From: JBIQKZ01 sp044464765
Lineage (GTDB): Bacteria; Pseudomonadota; Gammaproteobacteria; Burkholderiales; Burkholderiaceae_B
Assembly: GCA_044464765.1 (NCBI GenBank)
Contig: JBIQKZ010000017.1
Coordinates: 1-64,000, forward strand
Length of the DNA stretch: 64,000 nucleotides
Direction of reading: 5' to 3'
Shown in pieces: positions 1 to 9,327 of this stretch; within the stretch, counting starts at the first letter, position 1, and each line of letters starts with the position of its first letter. The position numbers and the translations under genes are program-made. The notes below the pieces were generated by a model, which was not told the origin of the DNA, searched no databases, and was given only the letters and a program-made list of their open reading frames with translations.

Positions 1-1239
1 CACCTGGGGCGCCAGTTCCTGAATAACGTGCCGTTGCAAATGGCCAATAAAACCCTTGAAGCCACCATCATCCAGCACGATAACTTCAATATTGTCCTTA
101 GCCCATACGTTACCCAAGACCTTTACGAAAGCGCTGATACTGTGTGGCTGCGCACGGACGCCGGCCTGGCTCTGCTCAGCAGCGCCAAGGCGCCGGAAAC
201 CACCGTGTCAATGCGCGCACGCGCAGCAAACCTGCAAAGAACCACGCTATCGCGCCAGGGCGTCGGCTACGAGCTTGTCACCATGGAACCCGATAGCGAT
301 CTGGTGTTGCAAACGCGTCGCGGCCTGCGGGCGATCGCGCAGCAGAACGGCCTTCTGATCCTGACCATGCTGCTCGGATCACTGCTGATTGGCGCATTGG
401 CCTCCGGCGCATTGGCGCCCTATGTCAAGAAGCTGGGCAGCGTAGGTAAACGAATTCGCTTCCTCTGCGACGACAGCCATATTCAGTTGGTGTACCAACC
501 CATCTTCGACCTCGCAAGCTTGCGGCCCATCGGCTGCGAGGTGCTGATGCGCATCAAGGAAGACAACGGCGGCCTGCTGATGCCCGACCAGGCCATTCCC
601 GCCATTCTTGCATCCGGCCTGGCCAGCCAGGTTGATCACGTGGTTACCCGAAAGGCGATACGCGAGCTGGGCGGCCGCATGCCCCGACAAGAAACGAAAT
701 TCCAGGTCGCGCTGAATTACTTTCCCGAAAGCATTGATTCGGTCTCGTTGGGCGCCGCATTGAAAGATGCGCTACACGCAACGCCAAGGGATGATTTCGA
801 CCTTTGCCTGGAAGTAACCGAACATAGTCTTTCCAGCGAATTGATCAACGATGTCAGGGAACTGAAGAAGCAGGGCTTCAAGATTGCCATCGACGACTTC
901 GGCACAGGCTATTCGAACTTGAAATCTGTCACCCGTCTCTCACCCGATATCCTGAAAATAGATCAGTCGTTTGTGTACGAACTGGAAGATGCTACCGTCC
1001 GCTCCAACCTGATCCCCGAGATCATAAACATCGCCCACGCGGTGGGCGCCCGGGCAGTGGCCGAAGGCATAGAAAAAATAGAGCAAGCCGCCTTGCTGGC
1101 GGCTCTTGGTGTTCAATGCGGCCAGGGCTATGCGCTGGCCCGCCCCATGGAACTGAATACCTTCCTTGTCTTCATGCAGAAGTTCCAGACGCAGCGCCAC
1201 ACGTCGACAAGCATGTTTGCGGGAAACCAGGCTATTTAA
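1..1239 (+). CDS. EAL-domain cyclic-di-GMP phosphodiesterase, 5' end cut by window
   Basis: The frame is open to the left edge, so the start lies outside; a GTG at 28 is probably internal. Numbering from that GTG, one transmembrane helix lies at about 108-128, following a probable periplasmic sensor segment of the CSS-motif type (family inferred from layout). A cytoplasmic EAL domain spans about 150-385. The signature reads E171-V-L instead of EAL. Residues expected for metal binding and catalysis appear present: E171, N230, E262, D289-D290 in DDFGTG, K310 and E346. The family hydrolyses cyclic-di-GMP to pGpG and tunes motility and biofilm. The 3' end overlaps the convergent M20 gene by 8 bp. 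Confidence 0.88.
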   Translation, partial: HLGRQFLNNVPLQMANKTLEATIIQHDNFNIVLSPYVTQDLYESADTVWLRTDAGLALLSSAKAPETTVSMRARAANLQRTTLSRQGVGYELVTMEPDSDLVLQTRRGLRAIAQQNGLLILTMLLGSLLIGALASGALAPYVKKLGSVGKRIRFLCDDSHIQLVYQPIFDLASLRPIGCEVLMRIKEDNGGLLMPDQAIPAILASGLASQVDHVVTRKAIRELGGRMPRQETKFQVALNYFPESIDSVSLGAALKDALHATPRDDFDLCLEVTEHSLSSELINDVRELKKQGFKIAIDDFGTGYSNLKSVTRLSPDILKIDQSFVYELEDATVRSNLIPEIINIAHAVGARAVAEGIEKIEQAALLAALGVQCGQGYALARPMELNTFLVFMQKFQTQRHTSTSMFAGNQAI

Positions 1240-2416
1240 GGAACTCTTCGGTCAGCATGGCCCAGTACGCGGCCCCGACGGGCAGGTTTTGATCGTTAAA
1301 GTCGTAGCCCGGGTTGTGCACTTCGCAGCCTCCCGGCATACCGCCTTCGCCGTTGCCAATAAACAGATAGCAGCCGGGGCGCTTTTCGAGCATGAAGGCA
1401 AAGTCCTCACTGGCCGTCAGCGGCGAGCATTGCGGCTCGACGTTATCTTCGCCCACCAGCCTGCGGGCTATCGAACGCGCAAATTCGGTTTCATCTGGCG
1501 TATTGACCAGCACCGAATAGCCCTGCCGATAGTCGACCTCGGCCTCGACGCCGAACGCCTGGGCCTGGGCCTGGGCGATTTCCTTGATGCGCTGCTCGAT
1601 CAGCAGGCGCAAATCGCGCGAGAGCGAGCGTACGCTGAGTTCCAGCCGTGCGCTGTTTGGAATGACGTTATTGGCCTTCCCGGCCTGTACGGCAGCCACG
1701 GTGACCACACCGGTTTCCAGCGGATCGGCATTACGTGACACAATGGTTTGCAGCGCCATGATGATGCTGGCTGCCGCCACCACCGGATCGGCGGACAAAT
1801 GAGGCATGGCGCTGTGGCCGCCCCGGCCGGTCAGGATAATGGTGACGTAATCCGACGAAGCCATGGCCGCGCCTTCGCGAAATAGCAGGCGGCCCTGTTT
1901 TTGGCCGGGCATATTATGCATGGCAAAGACCGCATCGCAGGGATACTTGTCGAACAACCCATCTTCGATCATGCGCTTTGCGCCGCCCAGGCTTTCTTCG
2001 GCCGGCTGGAAAATAAGGTTTAGCGTACCCGAGAATTTGCCGTGCTTGGCCAGGTACTCGGCAGCAGCCAGCAACATGGTGGTGTGGCCATCGTGACCGC
2101 AGGCATGCATGACGCCGGCATGGTTGCTGGCATAAGGCAAGCCTGTTTCTTCCTGAATGGGCAAGGCATCCATGTCGGCCCGTATGCCCAGACTACGCCC
2201 GCCATCGCCTCGCTTCAGGCGTCCGACGACACCAGTCTCGCCCAGGCCGCGCTCGACCTCGTACCCCCATTCCTCAAGGCGCCTGGCAACCAGGTCGCTA
2301 GTGCGGAATTCTTCGAAACCCAGTTCCGGGTGCTGGTGAATATCGTGGCGCACGGCGGCAATTTCGCCGGATAGCCTGTTCATGTGGTCAAGATAGTTCT
2401 GCGGTTGTGTGGACAT
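1232..2416 (-). CDS. M20 family amidohydrolase (hippurate hydrolase / N-acyl amino acid hydrolase type)
   Basis: A 394-residue protein of normal length for M20D amidohydrolases, which cleave N-acyl amino acids or small amide conjugates using one or two metal ions. Visible metal-site motifs are D81-M-D83, C106-G-H108-D109 and the E140-E141 pair in QPAEE, with a further AMHN histidine near 167. A GGHSAMPH motif marks the dimerisation (lid) domain. It is the last gene of the leftward ABC operon and starts 3 bp after the ATPase gene stops, so it probably processes a peptide or acyl-amino acid brought in by that importer. The exact substrate cannot be read from sequence. Confidence 0.92.
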   Translation of the reverse strand: MSTQPQNYLDHMNRLSGEIAAVRHDIHQHPELGFEEFRTSDLVARRLEEWGYEVERGLGETGVVGRLKRGDGGRSLGIRADMDALPIQEETGLPYASNHAGVMHACGHDGHTTMLLAAAEYLAKHGKFSGTLNLIFQPAEESLGGAKRMIEDGLFDKYPCDAVFAMHNMPGQKQGRLLFREGAAMASSDYVTIILTGRGGHSAMPHLSADPVVAAASIIMALQTIVSRNADPLETGVVTVAAVQAGKANNVIPNSARLELSVRSLSRDLRLLIEQRIKEIAQAQAQAFGVEAEVDYRQGYSVLVNTPDETEFARSIARRLVGEDNVEPQCSPLTASEDFAFMLEKRPGCYLFIGNGEGGMPGGCEVHNPGYDFNDQNLPVGAAYWAMLTEEFLK

Positions 2417-2419
2417 CGA

Positions 2420-4054
2420 TTAACCTTGAAAACAAAAATCCCGCCCCGGCGCGGAAGCCAGCAATTTGGCGGTATAGGCGTGTTGGGGCGTGTTGAAGAC
2501 TTCCTGCGTGTCGCCTTGTTCGACAACTTCGCCACGGTGCATGACGATAATGCTGTCGCATATCTGACTGGCCACCCGCAGGTCGTGGGTAATGAATAAT
2601 ATTCCCAGAGATAGCCGCTTCTGGATGTCGGCCAGCAATTCTAGAATCTGAGCCTGAACCGATACGTCCAGCGCCGAGACGGCCTCGTCCGCGATCAACA
2701 CCTTGGCCTCGCAGGCCAAGGCGCGTGCGATCGAAATGCGTTGGCGCTGACCGCCTGAAAACTCGCTGGGGTAACGATGCAGCGCCTCGGGTCGCAGCCG
2801 CACCAGATGCATCAGTTCTTCGGCGCGGCGCCACGCTTTGGCGCGCGGCACGCCAAAGTTGATCGGGCCTTCGATAATTGATGCGCCGACCGTCTGGCGC
2901 GGATTGAGCGAACGATAAGGATCCTGGAAAACCACCTGCACGTGGCGCCGGAATGGCGCAAGCTGCCGAGGGGTGTCATGGGCCACCGACCGGCCCTGGG
3001 CAATGATATCGCCGGACGAGGGTTCAATCAGACGAGCAATGCAACGCGCCATCGTCGACTTGCCAGAACCGGATTCACCGACAATGCCCACGGTTTCACC
3101 CGGACGCACGGACAGCGTTACATTATGAGCCGCCCGAACTTCGCGGCGCTTCGCGGGCCAGGTTCCCATGCGGTAGATCTTCGACACGCCGTGGGCGGCC
3201 AAAAGCGGCTCGGCGTCGGGAATAGCGGGACGCACAGGCGGCGCCATGGAGGGCACGGCCCCAAGAAGCATTTTGGTATAGGGTTTTGCTGGTTGAGTCA
3301 GCACCTGAACCTTGGATCCCGACTCGATCATGGCCCCCAACTGCATCACGGCAACTTCATCGGCAATTTCCGCCACCACGCCAAAATCGTGGGTGATGAA
3401 CAACACCGCGGTTTCGCTGTCACGTTGCAAGGCCAGGATCAACTTCAGGATTTCCGCCTGGGTGGTGACGTCCAGCGCCGTGGTCGGTTCATCGCAGATC
3501 AATAGCGCTGGCTTCAGGATCAAGGCCATCGCGATAACGATGCGCTGTCGTTGGCCGCCCGACAACTGATGCGGATATGACGAGAAAATACGCTCAGGCT
3601 CGGGAAGCTTGACGCGGGCGAAGATCTCCAGGATGGCCTGGCGCTGCTCGGCTGCGCTGAGCTTGGTGTGCTGTTTCAATAGTTCGGCAACCTGCGCGCC
3701 ACAGCTCATGGTGGGATTCAGCGCCGTCATGGGCTCTTGAAAAACCATGGCCATGGCGGCGCCCCGTAACCGGCGTAATTCGTCTTGCGGCGCATTCAAT
3801 ACTTCCCTGCCTTGTAGCCTGATGGAACCGCTGGAGGGACCAAGCTGCTTGGGAAGCAAGCCCATGACGGCATTGGCGATCACCGACTTGCCAGAACCTG
3901 ATTCGCCCACCAGGCACAGGATCTTGCCGGGGCGGACCTGAAAGGAAATATTCTCGACCGCATGGGGGCGATCGGCGCCGGAGGGCAAGCCAATCGTAAG
4001 GTTCTGGACATCCAGAACCGGCGTGGCGTCGGAAGCAAAGTGTGTAGCGTTCAT
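2420..4054 (-). CDS. ABC transporter ATP-binding protein with two fused nucleotide-binding domains (GsiA-like)
   Basis: This 544-residue protein fuses the two ATPases (DppD-like and DppF-like) of a peptide/nickel-type importer, as GsiA does. Domain 1 has Walker A at 50-57 (GESGSGKS), the LSGGQ signature at 164-168 and Walker B ending in CDEP near 190. Domain 2 has Walker A at 327-334, SGGQ at 434-437 and Walker B near 453-459. An oligopeptide C-terminal segment follows each domain. It powers the permease pair encoded immediately upstream (3-bp gap to the DppC-like gene). All catalytic motifs look intact. Confidence 0.93.
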   Translation of the reverse strand: MNATHFASDATPVLDVQNLTIGLPSGADRPHAVENISFQVRPGKILCLVGESGSGKSVIANAVMGLLPKQLGPSSGSIRLQGREVLNAPQDELRRLRGAAMAMVFQEPMTALNPTMSCGAQVAELLKQHTKLSAAEQRQAILEIFARVKLPEPERIFSSYPHQLSGGQRQRIVIAMALILKPALLICDEPTTALDVTTQAEILKLILALQRDSETAVLFITHDFGVVAEIADEVAVMQLGAMIESGSKVQVLTQPAKPYTKMLLGAVPSMAPPVRPAIPDAEPLLAAHGVSKIYRMGTWPAKRREVRAAHNVTLSVRPGETVGIVGESGSGKSTMARCIARLIEPSSGDIIAQGRSVAHDTPRQLAPFRRHVQVVFQDPYRSLNPRQTVGASIIEGPINFGVPRAKAWRRAEELMHLVRLRPEALHRYPSEFSGGQRQRISIARALACEAKVLIADEAVSALDVSVQAQILELLADIQKRLSLGILFITHDLRVASQICDSIIVMHRGEVVEQGDTQEVFNTPQHAYTAKLLASAPGRDFCFQG

Positions 4055-4057
4055 GGT

Positions 4058-5008
4058 TCAGCCCTCTCTTTTATTGAGTTTGGGATCGAGGGTGTCGCGC
4101 AGGCCGTCGCCCAGAATATTTACAGACAGCACGGTCAACGCCAAAAAGAAGCCCGGCAGCAGCACATTGTGCGGATACTCGTTGAACTGAGCCCGCCCTT
4201 CCGACATGATGTTGCCCCAAGTGGCAATATCGGTGGGCAAACCAACGCCCAGGAACGAGAGAATGGCTTCGACCAGAATCGCCGATGCGCACACATACGT
4301 GCCTTGCACGATAAGCGGCGCGATGGCATTGGGCAGAATATGCTTTATCAGGATCTTCCAGATAGGCGTGTCGAGCGCAATGGCGGCTTCAACATACGGC
4401 TCTTCGCGTATGGTCAGCACCACCGACCGGACCAAACGGGCAACCCGCGGTATCTCGGGGATGGCGATGGCGATGATGACGGTTGTGACCGTTCCGCCAA
4501 ACAGCGCCACCAGACAGATGGCGAACAAAATGCCCGGAATGGCCATCAGGCCGTCCATCAGGCGCATGACAAGCCCGTCCAGCGTGCGGAAATACCCAGC
4601 CAGCAAGCCAATCAACATGCCTAGGGCCAGTGCCAGCACGGCGACGGCGATTCCAATGGTGATTGAAACCCGAGCGCCAAACAGAGTGCGGCTCCAGATG
4701 TCGCGCCCGAGGGAATCAGACCCCATCAGGAAAAAATGATGGAAGGTGTCGCCGGCCAGGCTGTTGAACTCGACCGTGCTGAACGGAAGCATATTCCCGC
4801 TGGCTGGATCGATGGCGTTGGGGTTGATCGTGCCCAGCCAAGGAGCAAAGATTGCCATGAGGATCAGCGCCAGAAGGACACTGCCCCCGAAACGCACCGA
4901 CCCGTTGCGCAAGGTTTTTAAAAGAGCTCGCCGCTTGGTCGGCGAGGATGACGCCGCCTCATCGGGCAAGGTCACGGATGAGTCCTGAGTCATGAGTAGT
5001 TCAGCCAT
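4058..5008 (-). CDS. ABC transporter permease, DppC/GsiD type
   Basis: A 316-residue inner-membrane subunit with a short cytoplasmic N-terminus, a first transmembrane helix at about 39-56, and the periplasmic GSDSLGRDIWSR motif typical of DppC/OppC permeases. The EAA-type coupling loop is visible as EAAIALDTPIWKILIKHILPN. It pairs with the DppB-like permease 15 bp upstream to form the translocation channel for peptides or related solutes. The usual N-terminal OppC region is present, so there is no truncation. Confidence 0.93.
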   Translation of the reverse strand: MAELLMTQDSSVTLPDEAASSSPTKRRALLKTLRNGSVRFGGSVLLALILMAIFAPWLGTINPNAIDPASGNMLPFSTVEFNSLAGDTFHHFFLMGSDSLGRDIWSRTLFGARVSITIGIAVAVLALALGMLIGLLAGYFRTLDGLVMRLMDGLMAIPGILFAICLVALFGGTVTTVIIAIAIPEIPRVARLVRSVVLTIREEPYVEAAIALDTPIWKILIKHILPNAIAPLIVQGTYVCASAILVEAILSFLGVGLPTDIATWGNIMSEGRAQFNEYPHNVLLPGFFLALTVLSVNILGDGLRDTLDPKLNKREG

Positions 5009-5023
5009 ATCAGTAATCGGTAA

Positions 5024-5965
5024 TCAGTAGCGGATGCGGGGATCAAGCACGAGGTAGCTAAGGTCGACCACCAGGTTGATGAATACATAGATCACGGAAA
5101 AGAAAAGAATAATCCCCTGTATCAGCGGGAAATCGCGCGATAGCACGGCATCGACGGTAAGCTGCCCCAGTCCGGGAATGGCGAACACCGTTTCCGTTAC
5201 CACCACCCCGCCGATCAACAAGGCAATGCCAATGCCGATCACCGTGACGATAGGCACGGCCGCATTCGCCAAGCCATGCCGGATCAGTACCCGGGCTTCG
5301 GAAATCCCTTTGGCGCGCGCGGTGCGGATGTAGTCTTCGGTCATTGCCTCGGCAACGGCAGCGCGGGTGACGCGGGCAATCAGGGCCACATAAATAATGG
5401 ACAGCGCAATGGACGGCAGGATCAGATGCCTGAGCCATGGAATGAATCCATTCTCGAGACGCGAATAGCCCTGCACCGGAAACCATTGAAAATGAAGTGA
5501 GAACAGCCAGATCAGCACATAGCCCAGTACGAAAGAAGGTATCGAGAAACCCAGAACCGAAAAGCCCATCAATGTGCGATCGAGCCAACCGCCATGGCGC
5601 CAGGCGGCCAGTACGCCCAACGGCACCGCAATCGCAACGGCTGCGATCAGGGTCAGGATCGCCAATGAAAGCGTCGGCTCGATACGCTGCGCGATCAACT
5701 CGGAAACCGGAATCTTCATGAAGAAGGATTCACCCAGGTTCCCTTGAACAAGCTGGCCGACCCAGCGAACGAACTGCACCGGCATGGAATCGTCCAGGCC
5801 CAATGCGGTGCGCACCATCGCAATGTCGTCGGATGTGCCGCTATTGCCCACGATGGCGGCAGCTGGATCGCCCGGCGCCAGGCGCAGCATGAAAAACACA
5901 ATAAGGGCGACGATGATCAACACCGGTACAGTCGCGAGTACGCGGCGAAGGAAGAATGCAAACAT
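5024..5965 (-). CDS. ABC transporter permease, DppB/GsiC type
   Basis: A 313-residue polytopic membrane protein starting MFAFFLRRVLATVPVL, the usual DppB start, with RLAPGDPA just after the first helix and the coupling loop region DYIRTARAKGISEARVLIRHGLAN. It forms the channel with the following DppC-like protein. It is separated from the binding-protein gene by 85 bp that hold a strong hairpin, an arrangement that commonly lets the binding protein be made in excess of the permeases. Confidence 0.93.
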   Translation of the reverse strand: MFAFFLRRVLATVPVLIIVALIVFFMLRLAPGDPAAAIVGNSGTSDDIAMVRTALGLDDSMPVQFVRWVGQLVQGNLGESFFMKIPVSELIAQRIEPTLSLAILTLIAAVAIAVPLGVLAAWRHGGWLDRTLMGFSVLGFSIPSFVLGYVLIWLFSLHFQWFPVQGYSRLENGFIPWLRHLILPSIALSIIYVALIARVTRAAVAEAMTEDYIRTARAKGISEARVLIRHGLANAAVPIVTVIGIGIALLIGGVVVTETVFAIPGLGQLTVDAVLSRDFPLIQGIILFFSVIYVFINLVVDLSYLVLDPRIRY

Positions 5966-6008
5966 GGCTATCTCGGGAAGTCGGGCGGTATGGAAGGCGC
6001 GAGCACGC

Positions 6009-6044
6009 GTGCCAGGCGCCGCATGGTTGCGCGGCGCCTGGCAC
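6009..6044 (-). terminator. Hairpin between binding-protein and permease genes
   Basis: A perfect 14-bp stem (GTGCCAGGCGCCGC with its complement) and an 8-base loop lie just after the binding-protein stop codon. No run of T follows on the transcribed strand, so it looks like an mRNA-stabilising or attenuating hairpin inside the operon rather than a full terminator. The role is inferred. Confidence 0.7.
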
Positions 6045-6050
6045 TAAGCG

Positions 6051-7634
6051 TTAAGGCAAGTCTTTCTTGATATTCCAGAACACATTGGTTGGCGCTTTGA
6101 CCAGACCGCTGACGACGCCCTTGCGAACACCCGTAAAGGTGGTGGATTCGCCCAAGGGACCGTACAAGCCGGTGGTAAGCACCTGCTGCTGAATCTGCTG
6201 GGCCAGGTCCTTGCGTTTGTCCTCATCCAGGGTGGCCAGGAACTCAGCTTTCAATTGCTCCAGCTTATCGTCGGTAGCCCAGCCGAACCAGCCTTTCTCA
6301 CCGTTACCCGTCATGGGGGCGAAGTACAGCGGGTTCATGGTGTCAGAGGCGCCCCAACCTGTGATGAAAACGTTCCAGCCGCCATCTTTGGGCAAGCTCT
6401 TGTTGGCCCGGCGCGTGATCAGGCTGGGCCAGTCCATGGATTGCATGTCGACGTTGAAGCCGCCTTGCTTGAGCAACTGAGCCATGACAGGCGGATACTT
6501 ATTAAGCAAGGTGAAATCGGATGGATTCATCAGGACGATGGGCTCGCCGTTGTAACCGGCCTCTTTCAGCAGTTGCTTGGCCTTCTCGAACTGCGGCTTG
6601 CCGGTGAAATAGCCCGCGTCGCCGGGGTCGTATGTTGACCCGCAGGGATAGATCGACGCACACGGGTTGTAAAGATCTTTATTGATCATCTGAGCCCGCA
6701 TCAGGGCTTCCTGATTGATCGTCATCAGGGCGGCCTGGGCGATCTTGGGGTTGTCAAACGGCGGCACCAGGTGATTCAGGTGCAAAGCGTACGAGCCTTT
6801 GGGCACCGGCGCCAGCAATTCCACATTGGGGTTGGTCTTCAACGCGGCATACTGCTCTGCGGGCACCCAGGAAAGCACATCGACCTCACCATTGATCAAT
6901 GCATTTGCCTGTGTTTGAGCATCTTTAATGATCATCCACTCAACGCGGTCCACGTAGACATGCTTGCCACCGGCGGTACCCGAAGCGGGTTCATCACGCG
7001 GAACATACTTGTCGTGCTTGACGTAGACGACTTTCTCGCCGGGGCGGAACTCATCGGCCTTAAAAACGTAAGGGCCTGAACCTGTTGTGTCGGAGATCTG
7101 TTCGTTGGCAGGAGTTTTGGCAACCCGCTCGGGCATGATGAACGGCGGGTTGGACGACGGCTTGCCCAGGGCTTCGAGCACCATGCCGAAAGGCTGCTTG
7201 AAATGCAGATTAATGGTTTTATCGTCGCTGGCTTCGATCTTGTCGAGCGCTGCGAACATTTTCTGGCCCAGGCCGTCGCGTTGACCCCAGCGTTTGATCG
7301 ATTGGATGACGTCCGCGGAAGTGACGGGCTGGCCGTCATGAAAAACCAGGCCGTCGCGCAGCGTCAGCACCCAGTTCAAGCCGTCGGCATCCACGCTGTA
7401 GGTATCAACCATCTGCGGCTTGACTTTGCCGTTTTCATCAATACCAAACAAGGTATCGTAAATCATATAGCCATGGTCACGCGTTACGAAGGCAGTGGTC
7501 CAGATAGGATCCAGCACCTTCAAATCAGCCTGGGGCACCATGCGCAAGACATTTTCAGTGTCTTGCGCTGAAGCCATGGCTGTGGCCCCCGCCAGGGCGA
7601 TCATGGCTGTAAGCCGTAATAGCTTGGTTTTCAT
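6051..7634 (-). CDS. ABC transporter periplasmic substrate-binding protein (peptide/dipeptide family 5)
   Basis: A 527-residue secreted protein with a Sec signal peptide (basic MKTKLLR, hydrophobic core, likely cleavage after ASA at about residue 23). The family-5 solute-binding fold is recognisable from the N-terminal segment QADLKVLDPIWTT and the WVLTLRDGLVFHDGQPVTSADV motif. An AGGAG ribosome-binding site lies 8 bases before the ATG. It should capture a peptide, glutathione-like or related ligand for the permeases encoded next in the operon; the ligand itself is not identifiable. Confidence 0.93.
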   Translation of the reverse strand: MKTKLLRLTAMIALAGATAMASAQDTENVLRMVPQADLKVLDPIWTTAFVTRDHGYMIYDTLFGIDENGKVKPQMVDTYSVDADGLNWVLTLRDGLVFHDGQPVTSADVIQSIKRWGQRDGLGQKMFAALDKIEASDDKTINLHFKQPFGMVLEALGKPSSNPPFIMPERVAKTPANEQISDTTGSGPYVFKADEFRPGEKVVYVKHDKYVPRDEPASGTAGGKHVYVDRVEWMIIKDAQTQANALINGEVDVLSWVPAEQYAALKTNPNVELLAPVPKGSYALHLNHLVPPFDNPKIAQAALMTINQEALMRAQMINKDLYNPCASIYPCGSTYDPGDAGYFTGKPQFEKAKQLLKEAGYNGEPIVLMNPSDFTLLNKYPPVMAQLLKQGGFNVDMQSMDWPSLITRRANKSLPKDGGWNVFITGWGASDTMNPLYFAPMTGNGEKGWFGWATDDKLEQLKAEFLATLDEDKRKDLAQQIQQQVLTTGLYGPLGESTTFTGVRKGVVSGLVKAPTNVFWNIKKDLP

Positions 7635-7672
7635 TTTCTTATCTCCTCGTTAGGAATGGCGCCGTTTAATGT

Positions 7673-8206
7673 TCATTTGGCGTCGGAAAGTGGCGTTTGC
7701 CGGGTTGAGTCGGTCTCCAGATCAAGTGATCGAAGAAAGGTATTGGTGGCGCTTTGTGCGTCTTCGTGCAGGACGTAAAGCTTTTCCATGCAAAGCTTGA
7801 GCGTCTCGATCTCGGTCTCTGACAGGACACTCATCATGTTGGCTTCCATCTGGCGCCCGACACGATCCGCCGCCTTCACCTTCGTGCTGCCTTCGTTGGT
7901 AAGGTAAAGGTTGGTCTGCCGGGCATCCTTGGGATCAATGGCCCGCAGAACCAGCTTGCGACTGACAAGCGATGCAAGCGACTTGGATGTCAGGGTTTTC
8001 TCGATGTGCGTCTGTTCGATCAGGCGCGTGACCGTCAAGCCCGGCTGGGTTGCAATAAACCGCATTAAGCGCAGTTCACGCAGGGAAAGGCCCACCATTT
8101 GCTCGTACACCTGGGAAGCAATGGCTTTGGCGCGCTCGTTGACCACGTCAATCTTGAACGTGACATAGTCGAGCTTGATATCGATCGGTTCGGAAGCTGA
8201 AGACAT
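7673..8206 (-). CDS. MarR-family transcriptional regulator
   Basis: A 177-residue winged-helix regulator. I chose the ATG at 8206 over an in-frame TTG at 8239 because the MarR-like helices begin soon after it. The recognition helix region reads TRLIEQTHIEKTLTSKSLASLVSRK, followed by the beta-wing DPKDARQTNLYLTNEG. The gene lies 38 bp upstream of the ABC binding protein on the same strand and could control that operon and itself. The C-terminal tail is somewhat longer than usual for MarR. Confidence 0.86.
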   Translation of the reverse strand: MSSASEPIDIKLDYVTFKIDVVNERAKAIASQVYEQMVGLSLRELRLMRFIATQPGLTVTRLIEQTHIEKTLTSKSLASLVSRKLVLRAIDPKDARQTNLYLTNEGSTKVKAADRVGRQMEANMMSVLSETEIETLKLCMEKLYVLHEDAQSATNTFLRSLDLETDSTRQTPLSDAK

Positions 8207-8224
8207 TATGTTGAAATATGCAAT

Positions 8225-8241
8225 AGTTGAAATTGGCAACT
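8225..8241. promoter_or_regulatory. Possible MarR operator upstream of the regulator
   Basis: A short inverted repeat AGTTG-7 bases-CAACT sits 19 bp before the MarR start codon, and GTTGAAAT also occurs as a direct repeat 16 bases apart here. Position and symmetry suit an autoregulatory operator, but the arms are only 5 bp, so this is tentative. Confidence 0.3.
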
Positions 8242-8477
8242 AAAACGAAGAGTGCCACGCTTCGCCCGGCACGACCAATAGGTGTTTACACCCAGACCGC
8301 TCTACGCATTGACTGCCTGCGCCTCGCAGAACCTCAGTTACTTCTTGCATAAGATTTCTCATGAAACTATGATTGCTACTCCAAAGCGCCTGCCTGCTAA
8401 ACGGACGCTCAAAAAAAATACGTTGTTCCCTCGACCCTTCGTAGGTGTTCAACCTGTAAAAAAAAAAGGAAATCAGC

Positions 8478-9224
8478 ATGTGCAGACTGTGTATAAAAGA
8501 TGCAGTACCGGGCAGCGCGCCCGCCTCCCCTTCCCGACGAGCCGCCATAGGCATGCTGGGCGCCATGTCCTTGCTCGGCCTTTCCACCACGGTGCGCGCC
8601 GCGCCATCCGGCCCACCCAAACCCGATAATGAACTGCTGCCGGATCAGGCGCTCAAGCGTTTGATGGAGGGCAACGGGCGGTATGTTTCCGGCCAGACAA
8701 AAGGCCGCGACTTTGCCTCGACCCGCGCCGCGCTGTCCAGGGGGCAAAACCCCTACGCCTGTATCCTTAGCTGCGCCGATTCCCGCGTCAGCCCCGAGCT
8801 GTGTTTCGACTCCGGCCGGGGTGATCTGTTCGTCAACCGTGTCGCGGGCAACTATGTCAACAACGATATGCTAGCCAGCCTGGAATACGGCGTTGCCGTG
8901 CTGCATTCACCGCTTATCATGGTGTTGGGCCATACAAGCTGCGGCGCCGTCAGCGCAGCAGTCAAGGCTCACGAGATGCCGACCGAGTATCCGGGCCACA
9001 TCCAGAACATTGTCACAGCGATCATGCCGGCTGTACGCGACGCAGCCGCAGAACCCCATGCCGGCAGCCTGGTTCAGGCGGCGACCATTGAAAATGTCAG
9101 GCTCAATGTACAAAACCTGAAGGAAGCCACGCCTTTACTCAGCCGTGCAGTCCAGAACAACCAGGTCCGGGTCGTCGGCGGCCTCTACGATCTGGAAACC
9201 GGCCGGGTGGAATTGGTCGCCTAG
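8478..9224 (+). CDS. Beta-class carbonic anhydrase with export signal
   Basis: A 248-residue enzyme that interconverts CO2 and bicarbonate. The zinc ligands and catalytic dyad of beta-carbonic anhydrases are visible: C99, D101 and R103 in CADSR, then H152 and C155 in GHTSCGA. The N-terminus carries SRRAAIGMLGAMSLLGLS at about 19-36 and AA after an Ala-containing cleavage site near 41, which looks like a Tat signal, implying a periplasmic enzyme folded with its zinc before export. An AAGGAA ribosome-binding site precedes the ATG. No operon partner is obvious; the next gene starts 103 bp on. Confidence 0.93.
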   Translation: MCRLCIKDAVPGSAPASPSRRAAIGMLGAMSLLGLSTTVRAAPSGPPKPDNELLPDQALKRLMEGNGRYVSGQTKGRDFASTRAALSRGQNPYACILSCADSRVSPELCFDSGRGDLFVNRVAGNYVNNDMLASLEYGVAVLHSPLIMVLGHTSCGAVSAAVKAHEMPTEYPGHIQNIVTAIMPAVRDAAAEPHAGSLVQAATIENVRLNVQNLKEATPLLSRAVQNNQVRVVGGLYDLETGRVELVA

Positions 9225-9327
9225 TAGCACGGGCTGCATGCTGCCTGGCTTTTGCCCGATCACACACTACGGTGTCGTGCCCATGTCTTAACCTGGCCGC
9301 CTAGGGCCAGTTCTACATTCTTTCTTT

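Noticed and set aside
1166..1738. A 190-residue frame on the + strand opposite the M20 hydrolase
   Set aside because: It is antisense to a well-supported enzyme and has no family features; long antisense frames are expected in GC-rich coding DNA.
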